Source: Nitrospirota bacterium
GTDB lineage: Bacteria; Patescibacteriota; Gracilibacteria; UBA1369; LOWO2-01-FULL-3
Direction: 5' to 3'
DNA length: 34,904 nt
Assembly: GCA_030598325.1 (NCBI GenBank)
Contig: JAUVQE010000003.1
Span: 1-34,904 of the forward strand
The translations under genes were made by a program, and so were the position numbers. This document shows, one piece after another, positions 1 through 6,869 of the stretch (positions within the stretch are counted from its first letter, which is position 1; each line of letters starts with the position of its first letter). The notes beneath the pieces are model-generated. The model ran no database searches and was not told the DNA's origin. It saw only the letters and a list, made by a program, of their open reading frames with translations.

Positions 1-157
1 ACAATCACGAAAGAAAACAATGGACAAGAAACAAGATGACTCCTGTTGCATACAGAAATCATCTTCTAACCAAGGTCGAGGGTTAGGGGGTTCTAAACTG
101 TCTACCAAATGGGGTACACATCACCAAGCAATTGCGAGTTTTGCGATCCGCAGCGCA

Positions 158-177
158 GCCGATTCCGCGTAATCGGC
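158..177. repeat. Perfect 7-bp hairpin in non-coding DNA
   Basis: GCCGATT (158-164) and AATCGGC (171-177) pair perfectly around a 6-base loop. No T-run follows on either strand, so it is not a standard intrinsic terminator. It lies just downstream of the AbrB-like gene. The rest of 1-233 holds no ORF or RNA that I recognise and may be a decayed intergenic region or the edge of a feature outside the window. Confidence 0.5.
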
Positions 178-233
178 GAAGCAAAGGAGAAAAATTTCAA
201 GCTTTTTCAGAAAAACCCTATTTCAACAGTTGC

Positions 234-422
234 TTAACGACTCTGCCCAGCTAAGAGTTCGTCCAGGATTTCCTGGTCTGTTTTGGCTTCTTTAATTTCA
301 ATTGGCCTTAGAATGATGACTCTGTCTTCAACTATCAGAGAGAACCAGCCGGTGGTACAGAGACGGTGGTATGATTTTGGGATTGTTATTTGGTGATTGG
401 GTGATATTTTGATGAGTTTCAT
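234..422 (-). CDS. AbrB/MazE-like small DNA-binding protein
   Basis: This 62-residue protein has the look of a SpoVT-AbrB swapped-hairpin domain: residues 1-16 read MKLIKISPNHQITIPK, close to the family pattern of MKxxKIxxxGQITIPK, followed by a short beta-rich stretch ending in IILRPIEI near residues 36-43. Proteins of this size act as dimeric transcription regulators or as the antitoxin half of a toxin-antitoxin pair. No toxin gene lies next to it: 1-233 has no ORF, and the other neighbour is the divergent pilB. It may therefore be an orphan regulator, possibly of itself or of the pilus operon across the shared 234-base upstream region. The C-terminal tail (EILDELLAG) is acidic and probably helical. 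Assignment to the fold is fairly secure; the role is inference. Confidence 0.7.
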   Translation of the reverse strand: MKLIKISPNHQITIPKSYHRLCTTGWFSLIVEDRVIILRPIEIKEAKTDQEILDELLAGQSR

Positions 423-459
423 AGGTGGAGTGGGGTTATTTTTTGGAAATGTTCAAAAA

Positions 460-474
460 TTCAAAAATTTTGAA
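460..474. promoter_or_regulatory. Perfect AT-rich palindrome, candidate operator
   Basis: TTCAAAAATTTTGAA is a 7-bp perfect inverted repeat with a single central base. It sits 38 bases upstream of the AbrB-like start codon, inside a longer imperfect repeat (about 455-480). AbrB-type proteins bind AT-rich palindromic DNA, so autoregulation is possible, but AT-rich DNA yields such palindromes by chance too. Confidence 0.3.
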
Positions 475-497
475 ATTTTGAGATTTTCATAAAAAGA

Positions 498-527
498 GGG
501 TAAGGAGGGTAAGAGGGTAGCAGGGGG
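498..527 (+). other. G-quadruplex motif upstream of the pilus operon
   Basis: Four G-runs occur in one strand: GGG 498-500, GGG 507-509, GGG 515-517 and GGGGG 523-527, with loops of 6, 5 and 5 bases. This fits the G3+N1-7 pattern. The first three units are near-repeats (GGGTAAG-like). In such AT-rich DNA this clustering of G is unusual. It lies 67 bases upstream of the pilB -35 box. Confidence 0.6.
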
Positions 528-593
528 ATATAAAATTTTTCTAAATTATTTTGTATTTGAGGATAGATTTGCGGTTTGGGAGGAACGCAACCC

Positions 594-622
594 TTCACAA
601 AAAGGCTAATTTATGGTAAAAT
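594..622 (+). promoter_or_regulatory. Promoter of the type IV pilus operon
   Basis: TTCACA (594-599) and TAAAAT (617-622) are separated by 17 bases. A TGG at 614-616 gives an extended -10. Transcription would start near 629, leaving a leader of about 28 bases before the pilB ATG at 657. The leader is A-rich and has no Shine-Dalgarno sequence. Confidence 0.65.
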
Positions 623-656
623 ACAAAGACGATAAAACAAAAATAAACACAAAATA

Positions 657-2381
657 ATGGCAATAAACCAGGAAATTCTGGTAAAAGCACTATTGGAGAA
701 GAAATTGATACAAGAAAAGGCCTTAACCGGCTTTATCAGTCATGCCAAAACTCAAAATAAATCTCTGGAAAGTTTGCTGTTTGAACGTGAAGTAATATCG
801 GATAGTAAATTGGGAGAAGTGGTCGCGGAACTTTATGGCGTTCCATTTATAAAAATCACTGAAAAAACAATATCCGAACCATTACTCAGAATAATTCCTT
901 ATACGTTAGCATCCCATCAATTCGTAATCCCTTTCGAAAGCAACGGAAGCGATCTGCAAATAGCATTAAACAACCCTCACAATTTTGAATTGATGAGTTT
1001 TATTGAAAAAAAGACGGGACTAACAATAATTCCCCATTACGCGACCAAAAAAGACTTAAAAACAGCATTAAAAGTATACAACAGAGACGTTAATCGAAAA
1101 TTTAATACACTACTGAAAAGCGCGTTAAAAGACCCGACAAAAATAGAATCGTTAAAAGACGCGGCCAAAATTTTGGATACAATAATATTCTTTGCGTACC
1201 AAAACAACGCTTCGGACGTTCACATCGAACCGCACAAAGAATTCATATTAGTCAGATACAGAATTGATGGAATTCTTCAAACAATTGCCGAATTACCGAT
1301 GGCGATACTTGAATTGCTCACAACAAGAATAAAAGTTCTGGCAAATATGCGGACAGATGAACACAGGGCGGCGCAAGACGGACGTTTCAAAATTGAACTG
1401 GAAAATATTGAAATAACCCTCCGTGTTTCGATCATTCCAATATATGAAGGAGAAAAAACAGTCCTCAGATTATTGAGTTCCACAAGCCAGGAATTGAATT
1501 TGGAGGCATTGGGTTATTCGGACAGAAATCTAAAAGTAATCCATAATAATATTTTGAAAACAAGTGGATTAATACTGATGACGGGACCGACAGGATCAGG
1601 AAAAACAACCACTCTATACTCAATTTTAAAATTACTTAATTCTCCCGAGGTAAACGTAGCAACAATCGAAGATCCAATCGAATACAGGCTCGAAGGAACA
1701 AATCAAATTCAGGTTAACCCCAAAACAAATTTAACCTTTGCCAAAGGGTTGCGGGCATTACTTCGACAAGATCCGGATATCGTAATGGTGGGGGAAATCC
1801 GTGACGAAGAAACCGCGGACATAGCAATAAACGCGGCATTAACAGGACATATAGTTTTAGCGACACTGCATACAAACGACGCCGCGTCCACCATCCCGAG
1901 AATGCTCGAAATGGGTGCGGAAGCATTTTTATTATCCGCGACAGTAAAAACGATAATCGCCCAAAGGCTGGTCAGAACAATCTGCTCAAAATGCAAAAAA
2001 GCTTACAAAATAAGTAAAGAAAAATTCAACGAACTTGGACAAAAATTTAATTTGGGTAAAAATTTCGATGAAATTTTTCAGGAAATCAGCGAAACAAACC
2101 CCAAATTAAAAGAAACCCTGTCCGGAACCGAAGTAATCATCAGTAAAGGGGAGGGTTGTGCCTCATGTTCGGGAAGCGGATATAAAGGCAGAACTTCAAT
2201 AGCGGAAGTAATGGAAATAACAGAAGATATTAAAACACTCATATTAAAAAACGCTCCACCGAGAGAACTGGAAGATAAAGCAAGAGAACAGGGGATGACC
2301 ACAATATTCGCTGACGGAATTTTAAAAGTTCTTAACGGGGAAACCACATTGGAAGAAGTATTAAGAGTAATGCGTACTTAA
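657..2381 (+). CDS. pilB: Type IV pilus assembly ATPase PilB
   Basis: This 574-residue protein is a GspE/PilB-type ATPase that powers pilus extension from the cytoplasmic face of the membrane. Residues 1-140 form the N-terminal MshEN/T2SSE_N-like region. The catalytic part holds Walker A GPTGSGKT at 310-317, an Asp box, Walker B in DPDIVMVGE at 372-380, and a His box with TLHTNDAAS following it. The tetracysteine zinc motif that marks PilB/GspE rather than PilT is present as C443/C446 and C501/C504. Length is normal for PilB. It is the first gene of the operon behind a good promoter, and pilC follows after 9 bases. A second PilB-type ATPase lies at 30149-31879 on the other strand. Assignment is secure; whether it serves a pilus or a pseudopilus system rests on the neighbouring genes, which favour type IV pili. 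Confidence 0.95.
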   Translation: MAINQEILVKALLEKKLIQEKALTGFISHAKTQNKSLESLLFEREVISDSKLGEVVAELYGVPFIKITEKTISEPLLRIIPYTLASHQFVIPFESNGSDLQIALNNPHNFELMSFIEKKTGLTIIPHYATKKDLKTALKVYNRDVNRKFNTLLKSALKDPTKIESLKDAAKILDTIIFFAYQNNASDVHIEPHKEFILVRYRIDGILQTIAELPMAILELLTTRIKVLANMRTDEHRAAQDGRFKIELENIEITLRVSIIPIYEGEKTVLRLLSSTSQELNLEALGYSDRNLKVIHNNILKTSGLILMTGPTGSGKTTTLYSILKLLNSPEVNVATIEDPIEYRLEGTNQIQVNPKTNLTFAKGLRALLRQDPDIVMVGEIRDEETADIAINAALTGHIVLATLHTNDAASTIPRMLEMGAEAFLLSATVKTIIAQRLVRTICSKCKKAYKISKEKFNELGQKFNLGKNFDEIFQEISETNPKLKETLSGTEVIISKGEGCASCSGSGYKGRTSIAEVMEITEDIKTLILKNAPPRELEDKAREQGMTTIFADGILKVLNGETTLEEVLRVMRT

Positions 2382-2390
2382 CCCAAAAAA

Positions 2391-3599
2391 ATGCCAAAAT
2401 TTGAATACGTTATCACAGACGAAACGGGGCGGAAAAAAGAAGGCACAATAACCGCCTCAAATAAGCTAAAGGCGACAGAAAAACTTCGCAGGAAAAACGA
2501 AATAATCATTTCGATAACCGAAAAAAAGAGAGGAAAATTTTTTCTATTCGGAAAACCAAGAATGAGTTTGCAGGAAAAAGTTGTCTTCACGAAAAGTTTG
2601 GCGACAATGATAAAAGTAGGAATAACAGTTACGGAAGCGTTCGAAATAATATTTGATCAGGCTGAAAAAAGAGGATTGAAATCAATGTTTGAAGATATCT
2701 TGGAAAGAATCAAAACAGGGCAATCTTTGGCCAGTTCTTTAAGGAAATACAATAATGTTTTTTCCGATCTTTTCGTGAATATGATCGAAACAGGAGAAGA
2801 AAGTGGAAATTTGGGACGTGTATTACACCGATTGACAATACAGCTTGAAAAAGAATACGAACTTAAAAAAAGGGTATTCAGCGCATTAATCTATCCCGCT
2901 GTTATTATTTCGGTCACCATAATTATGGCGATTGGAATAGTGCTTTTTATAATGCCGAAAATCACAGGAATATTCGAAAAATTCGACATTGATCTACCTT
3001 TACCAACAAGAATACTGATAGGATTTAGTAAATTTTTAACCGAGCAGACATTAATAGCGATTGGTTTGACGGTAGGGATAGTGGGCGGAATAATATTTTT
3101 GGGAAAATTAAAAGCTCTAAAACCTTTCTGGCATACCTTGTCTTTAAAATTACCGGTTTTCGGAGATTTGCTGATTTCCGCGAATGTAGCCCGTTTTTCA
3201 AGAACAATAAATTCACTTCTGCAGTCCGGAGTTCCGGTAGCGGAAGGATTGGGAATGACCGGAAAAATGCTTGATAACACGCTATATAAGACAGTTCTGG
3301 AAGAGGTCAGTGAAAAAATCGTACAGGGAGGAGGCATAGGGGAAAATTTGGAAAAACACAGAAAACTTTTTCCTCAATTGGCCACAAAGATGCTACAAAT
3401 TGGAGAAAAAACGGGAAGCCTGGAAGTTACCACAAAATACATAGCACAACTCTACGAAAAAAATGTTGAAGACAAAACAAGAAATTTATCAGTTCTACTG
3501 GAACCGCTTCTGCTTGTTTTTATGGCGGTAATGGTTGGAGGAATAGCACTTTCGATAATATTGCCAATCTATCAGCTCCCGAACCTTCTCAATAAATAA
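2391..3599 (+). CDS. pilC: Type IV pilus platform protein PilC
   Basis: This 402-residue inner-membrane protein belongs to the GspF/PilC family. It is the platform on which PilB acts to insert pilin subunits. Two T2SSF domains are visible, beginning near residues 61 (VVFTKSLATMIKVGITV) and 265 (VARFSRTINSLLQSGVPV); they are the usual tandem repeat of this family. Hydrophobic membrane segments occur around residues 165-190, 215-240 and 375-397. The N-terminal 50 residues (FEYVITDETGRKKEGTI) match the typical soluble start of PilC. The gene begins 9 bases after pilB and ends with TAA one base before the next ATG, so the two are surely co-transcribed and probably translationally coupled. No frameshift or missing part is evident. 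Confidence 0.95.
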   Translation: MPKFEYVITDETGRKKEGTITASNKLKATEKLRRKNEIIISITEKKRGKFFLFGKPRMSLQEKVVFTKSLATMIKVGITVTEAFEIIFDQAEKRGLKSMFEDILERIKTGQSLASSLRKYNNVFSDLFVNMIETGEESGNLGRVLHRLTIQLEKEYELKKRVFSALIYPAVIISVTIIMAIGIVLFIMPKITGIFEKFDIDLPLPTRILIGFSKFLTEQTLIAIGLTVGIVGGIIFLGKLKALKPFWHTLSLKLPVFGDLLISANVARFSRTINSLLQSGVPVAEGLGMTGKMLDNTLYKTVLEEVSEKIVQGGGIGENLEKHRKLFPQLATKMLQIGEKTGSLEVTTKYIAQLYEKNVEDKTRNLSVLLEPLLLVFMAVMVGGIALSIILPIYQLPNLLNK

Positions 3600-3600
3600 T

Positions 3601-4077
3601 ATGAAAATATCAGAAAAAACAAACAGAACACCAAAAGCCTTCACACTCGTTGAAGTAGTCCTCGTTATAATTCTAATCGGAGTATCAGTAGGCTTTTCGA
3701 TTCTCTATCATCAATCCTCCCAGGTGCGGGCGGATATAAACTCACAGGTTGCGCAATTTACGTCATACGTAAGGCTGGCCCACAGCGACGCTTTATCCGG
3801 ACTTGAAGACCAATCGCACGGAATACATTTGGAAACGTCTTCATACACGATCTTCATTGGGAGTTCTTATGACCTCATGGACGAATTCAATTTTGTTATA
3901 GAACTGTCCCCGACAATAACAATAGAAAATATAAGCCTTAACGGAGGAGGAAGCGACATAATATTTACAACCACAGCAGGCGAAACCGCGCAATACGGGA
4001 CGTTGGATTTTGTCTCAACTCAAATTGGAAAAACAATAAATGTAGAAATAACCAAATTTGGAACAGTAACTTATTAA
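3601..4077 (+). CDS. Prepilin-like protein (GspH/FimT-like)
   Basis: This 158-residue protein starts with a type III signal: a basic leader of 13 residues, then FTLVEVVLVIILIGVSVG as the hydrophobic helix, with Glu18 at +5 of the mature form. The residue just before the cleavage site is Ala13 rather than the usual Gly, which prepilin peptidases tolerate less well. The body is beta-rich, with phrases such as YTIFIGSS, IIFTTTAGETAQYGTLDF and INVEITKFGTV that resemble GspH/FimT minor pilins. It is part of a block of four minor-pilin-like genes. The start and stop are joined to both neighbours by TAATATG junctions, giving 1-base gaps. It probably acts in the pilus initiation or tip complex; the exact family member is uncertain. 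Confidence 0.85.
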   Translation: MKISEKTNRTPKAFTLVEVVLVIILIGVSVGFSILYHQSSQVRADINSQVAQFTSYVRLAHSDALSGLEDQSHGIHLETSSYTIFIGSSYDLMDEFNFVIELSPTITIENISLNGGGSDIIFTTTAGETAQYGTLDFVSTQIGKTINVEITKFGTVTY

Positions 4078-4078
4078 T

Positions 4079-5929
4079 ATGAAAAACCGTCATCTAAAAA
4101 AAGGATTCTCAATAATAGAAGTATTGCTGGCAATAACAATCTTCGCAATATTCTCTGCGGGAATTTTTTATCTTTCTTTGGACACCATACAAAGAGACAT
4201 AAAAGTTAATTTAAACACGGAAGCGATTTTATACGCACAAGAAGGATTGGAAGCGGCTCGAAACATCAGAGACAAAAACTATCTTCTTCTGACAAATGGA
4301 GACAAAGGCTTGTTTCTCAACGAAGGAAGTTGGGAATTTGTAATAGCCCCGGAAGATATTGACGGATTTTACAGCAGAACAATCACAATTGAAGACGTTT
4401 ATCGTGACGAAAACGGAGACATTGACGAGGAAGGGTTATATTTCGATTCGGACACAAAAAAAATAACATCCGAAGTGTCATGGCTACAAAAAGGAGTAAT
4501 TCCAAAATCGATTTCGCTAACGTCATACCTGTCAAACTGGACAGGCGATGACTGGATAGAAACAACATGTACGGATTTCGATGCGGGAACATATGAAGGT
4601 ACGGAAACAGGAATTACCGAAAGCCCCCCTGAAGATAATTGCGATATTGTGCTTACAGCCGTTGAAATGGGAAGCGAATATTTCTATTTCGGTAATTTCG
4701 GACACCATGGAAATGATATAATTGTTGAAGGGAATTACATATATCTCGCTACAGAATATTCCAATAAAGGACTGGTAATACTCGATATTTCAGATCTTGA
4801 AAACATTACCACCGCAAGTGAGGTAGATATTGGACACAAAGGAAATCGTTTAACAAAAGCGGGTAATTATGTGTACATGGGAACACAAAATGGTGCTTTG
4901 GGACTGACTGTGGTAAACGCGTCAGATCCCAATAACGCATTTTTATATTTTTCCTGGCCGTTGGGAGGACTGGGTAACCAACCGACCATATCTGGGAGCA
5001 ATCTCTACATGACTGTAAATGAAAGTGGTTCGGGATTACAGATATTCGATGTAAGCGCAGAACAATTGCCAACTCCGTTATTAATAGACAGTTATGACTT
5101 TGACAACGAAGCTTATATTGCCAAAATAAACGGAAATTACGCATATGTAGGGCTTGGTGACGACTCATTGGGACTCAGGGTTATGGATATTTCAGACCCA
5201 TATGATATTACCGAAATAGCGTCTCTTAACGTCGGAGAGGAAGTTAACGCGATAACAATAACAGGAACAATCGCGTTTATTGGGACGGAAGGCAGCAATG
5301 ATTCTTTACAAGTAATAAATATATCCGATCCGGAAAATCCAACAATAGTAACATCACTTGATGTAGGAGGTGAAATAGAAGATTTGGTGATATCGGGTGA
5401 TTATCTATACGCGGCCGTTGATAACCAAAACGCGGGACTGGCGGCAATAAACATATCAAACCCATTCTCGCCGTATCTCGTATACAATCTGGATATTGAA
5501 GGAAAAGGGTCAGGAATTGACGCAAACGAAACGTATGTATTTGTAGCAACCGACACGAAAAACAAAGGCCTTGTAATAATAGGAACAACAGTAGCAAGTG
5601 TTGTGGAAAGCGGAGCATTTACTTCTCAAATTTTTGATACGGGAAGCTCCGACACCAGATATAATTTTATTGAATGGGATCATGAAGAGGTGCCAAGCGC
5701 TTCTGTGAAATTTCAGCTTAGAACCGCTGACTCCGCTGAAAATATAGCAACGGCAACGTGGGTGGGCTCGGACGGAACGGTCGATACCTATTATGAAAAT
5801 CCACGCACAATTATTACACTGGATCCGGGAAAAACCGGAGTAAGATATTTCCAATACAAAACATTTATTGACTCAGACGGAATAACCAGTCCAGCGATCA
5901 GCAGTGTAAGAATTAATTTCACACCATGA
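4079..5929 (+). CDS. Minor pilin fused to a seven-bladed LVIVD propeller
   Basis: This 616-residue protein joins a prepilin to a large extracellular head. The leader is cut after Gly9, giving mature FSIIEVLLAITIFAIF with Glu at +5; residues 10-150 resemble PilV/GspI. Residues 160-190 form a linker with Cys164 and Cys188, which could make a disulfide. From about 211 to 502 there are six complete copies and one shorter copy of a roughly 42-residue unit of the form GNYxYxGxxxxGLxVxDISDPxxP, the LVIVD repeat, predicting a seven-bladed beta-propeller. Residues 508-616 form a further beta-rich domain (SGAFTSQIFDTGS, VKFQLRTA, RYFQYKTFI) that looks like a carbohydrate-binding or Ig-like sandwich. 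Such a bulky head can only be fitted at the pilus tip, so a tip adhesin is likely. The fusion reads through without a break; the ligand is unknown. Confidence 0.85.
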   Translation: MKNRHLKKGFSIIEVLLAITIFAIFSAGIFYLSLDTIQRDIKVNLNTEAILYAQEGLEAARNIRDKNYLLLTNGDKGLFLNEGSWEFVIAPEDIDGFYSRTITIEDVYRDENGDIDEEGLYFDSDTKKITSEVSWLQKGVIPKSISLTSYLSNWTGDDWIETTCTDFDAGTYEGTETGITESPPEDNCDIVLTAVEMGSEYFYFGNFGHHGNDIIVEGNYIYLATEYSNKGLVILDISDLENITTASEVDIGHKGNRLTKAGNYVYMGTQNGALGLTVVNASDPNNAFLYFSWPLGGLGNQPTISGSNLYMTVNESGSGLQIFDVSAEQLPTPLLIDSYDFDNEAYIAKINGNYAYVGLGDDSLGLRVMDISDPYDITEIASLNVGEEVNAITITGTIAFIGTEGSNDSLQVINISDPENPTIVTSLDVGGEIEDLVISGDYLYAAVDNQNAGLAAINISNPFSPYLVYNLDIEGKGSGIDANETYVFVATDTKNKGLVIIGTTVASVVESGAFTSQIFDTGSSDTRYNFIEWDHEEVPSASVKFQLRTADSAENIATATWVGSDGTVDTYYENPRTIITLDPGKTGVRYFQYKTFIDSDGITSPAISSVRINFTP

Positions 5930-6447
5930 TAAAAAAAATAAATAAAAATAGAGGAACCACTTTAATAGAAATATTATTTTATTTTGTAATAGTTGGAGTA
6001 CTTCTCTTTGTGGCAATGAATTTTGCGATTCAAATACTTAACGTGTCAAAACAGTCGGAAAATGCCCATGAATTACAGGCCAACATAAATTTTGTGTCAC
6101 AGAAAATTGTCTCAACGGTTCAGACAGCAGAAAGCATAGATGACACAAATAGCATATTTGATAATGATCAGGGAAAACTCTCGCTAAATTTATCAGAAGC
6201 GTCAAAAACACCAACATTGTTTTACATTTCCAGTGGAGATGTTTTTATCAAAGAAGGCAGTGACGCAGCGGTCAAAATCAATTCGGAATCAATAAACTGT
6301 TTAAGCCTGAGATTTCAACGCATCACATACGCTAAGACCCCGGATCAGATAATCATAGACGCCGTTTTTGAAGTAAAAAACGTGGAAATAACAAATCTTG
6401 AACAAACATTACCATTTCACACATCAGTATCATTAAGAAAAATATGA
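5926..6447 (+). CDS. Prepilin-like protein (PilW/GspJ-like)
   Basis: This 173-residue protein has the prepilin leader MIKKINKNRG, with cleavage after Gly10 to give TTLIEILFYFVIVGVLL and Glu15 at +5. The mature protein starts with Thr rather than Phe. The body (ELQANINFVSQKIVSTVQTAESI, then KLSLNLSEASKTPTLFYISSGDVFI) matches the PilW/GspJ pattern of an extended helix followed by beta strands, as does the closing VFEVKNVEITN segment. Its ATG overlaps the TGA of the propeller pilin in an ATGA junction, and its own TGA overlaps the next ATG in the same way. Strict co-translation fits subunits needed in equal, small numbers for a tip or priming complex. Confidence 0.8.
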   Translation: MIKKINKNRGTTLIEILFYFVIVGVLLFVAMNFAIQILNVSKQSENAHELQANINFVSQKIVSTVQTAESIDDTNSIFDNDQGKLSLNLSEASKTPTLFYISSGDVFIKEGSDAAVKINSESINCLSLRFQRITYAKTPDQIIIDAVFEVKNVEITNLEQTLPFHTSVSLRKI

Positions 6448-6857
6448 AAAATATGAAAAGTCTAAAAACATTATCGAATAATAAAGGATCAATCGCATTA
6501 ATCAGCGTATTAGTAATCTGTGCAATAATGATACTGTTTACTGTCAGAATGTCGGAATCCAATATCTCCACCATGTATCAATATTTAAATAATGAATCCA
6601 GCCAAATAATTTATCGTGCGGCAGAGAGTTGCTTGGAAGAATCAATCTTAAGAATTGAAAAAGACACATCCTTTTCAGGAACGACTTTGAATTTAGGTGA
6701 CGCGACTTGTGTTTCAACGGTAACAGGAAGTGATGTTAAAACAATTTCAATTGTAATTAATTACAATTCATACACTCAAAACTATTCCGCGGAAGCGTCT
6801 GTCACAACTGGCGGGAACGCAAATAATATTGAGCTTCAAAAATGGGAGAAAACCTAA
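6444..6857 (+). CDS. Pilin-like protein (PilX/GspK-like)
   Basis: This 137-residue protein has a basic N-terminus and then NNKGSIALISVLVICAIMILF, so cleavage after Gly15 would give a mature start of SIALI. It lacks the Glu at +5; GspK and some PilX proteins share this trait and are thought to cap the pilus tip. After the helix the sequence RAAESCLEESILRIEKD is typical of PilX-like proteins in pilus operons. Cys at residue 72 and another near 91 may form a disulfide. An in-frame Met codon at 6453 is a possible alternative start, but the ATGA overlap with the preceding gene favours 6444. Position as the fourth minor-pilin gene supports the call; the family label is by pattern only. Confidence 0.75.
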   Translation: MKNMKSLKTLSNNKGSIALISVLVICAIMILFTVRMSESNISTMYQYLNNESSQIIYRAAESCLEESILRIEKDTSFSGTTLNLGDATCVSTVTGSDVKTISIVINYNSYTQNYSAEASVTTGGNANNIELQKWEKT

Positions 6858-6869
6858 TAATATAGAGAC

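Noticed and set aside
60-130. tRNA- or tmRNA-like stretch with GGGGGTTCTAAAC and ACCA
   Set aside because: The GTTC-like loop has T in place of the needed purine, the flanking bases do not pair as a T-stem, and no acceptor stem or anticodon arm could be drawn on either strand.
234-422. Toxin-antitoxin pair with the AbrB-like protein as antitoxin
   Set aside because: No toxin-like frame lies in 1-233 or 423-656; a partner outside the window cannot be excluded because the gene is read toward the window edge.
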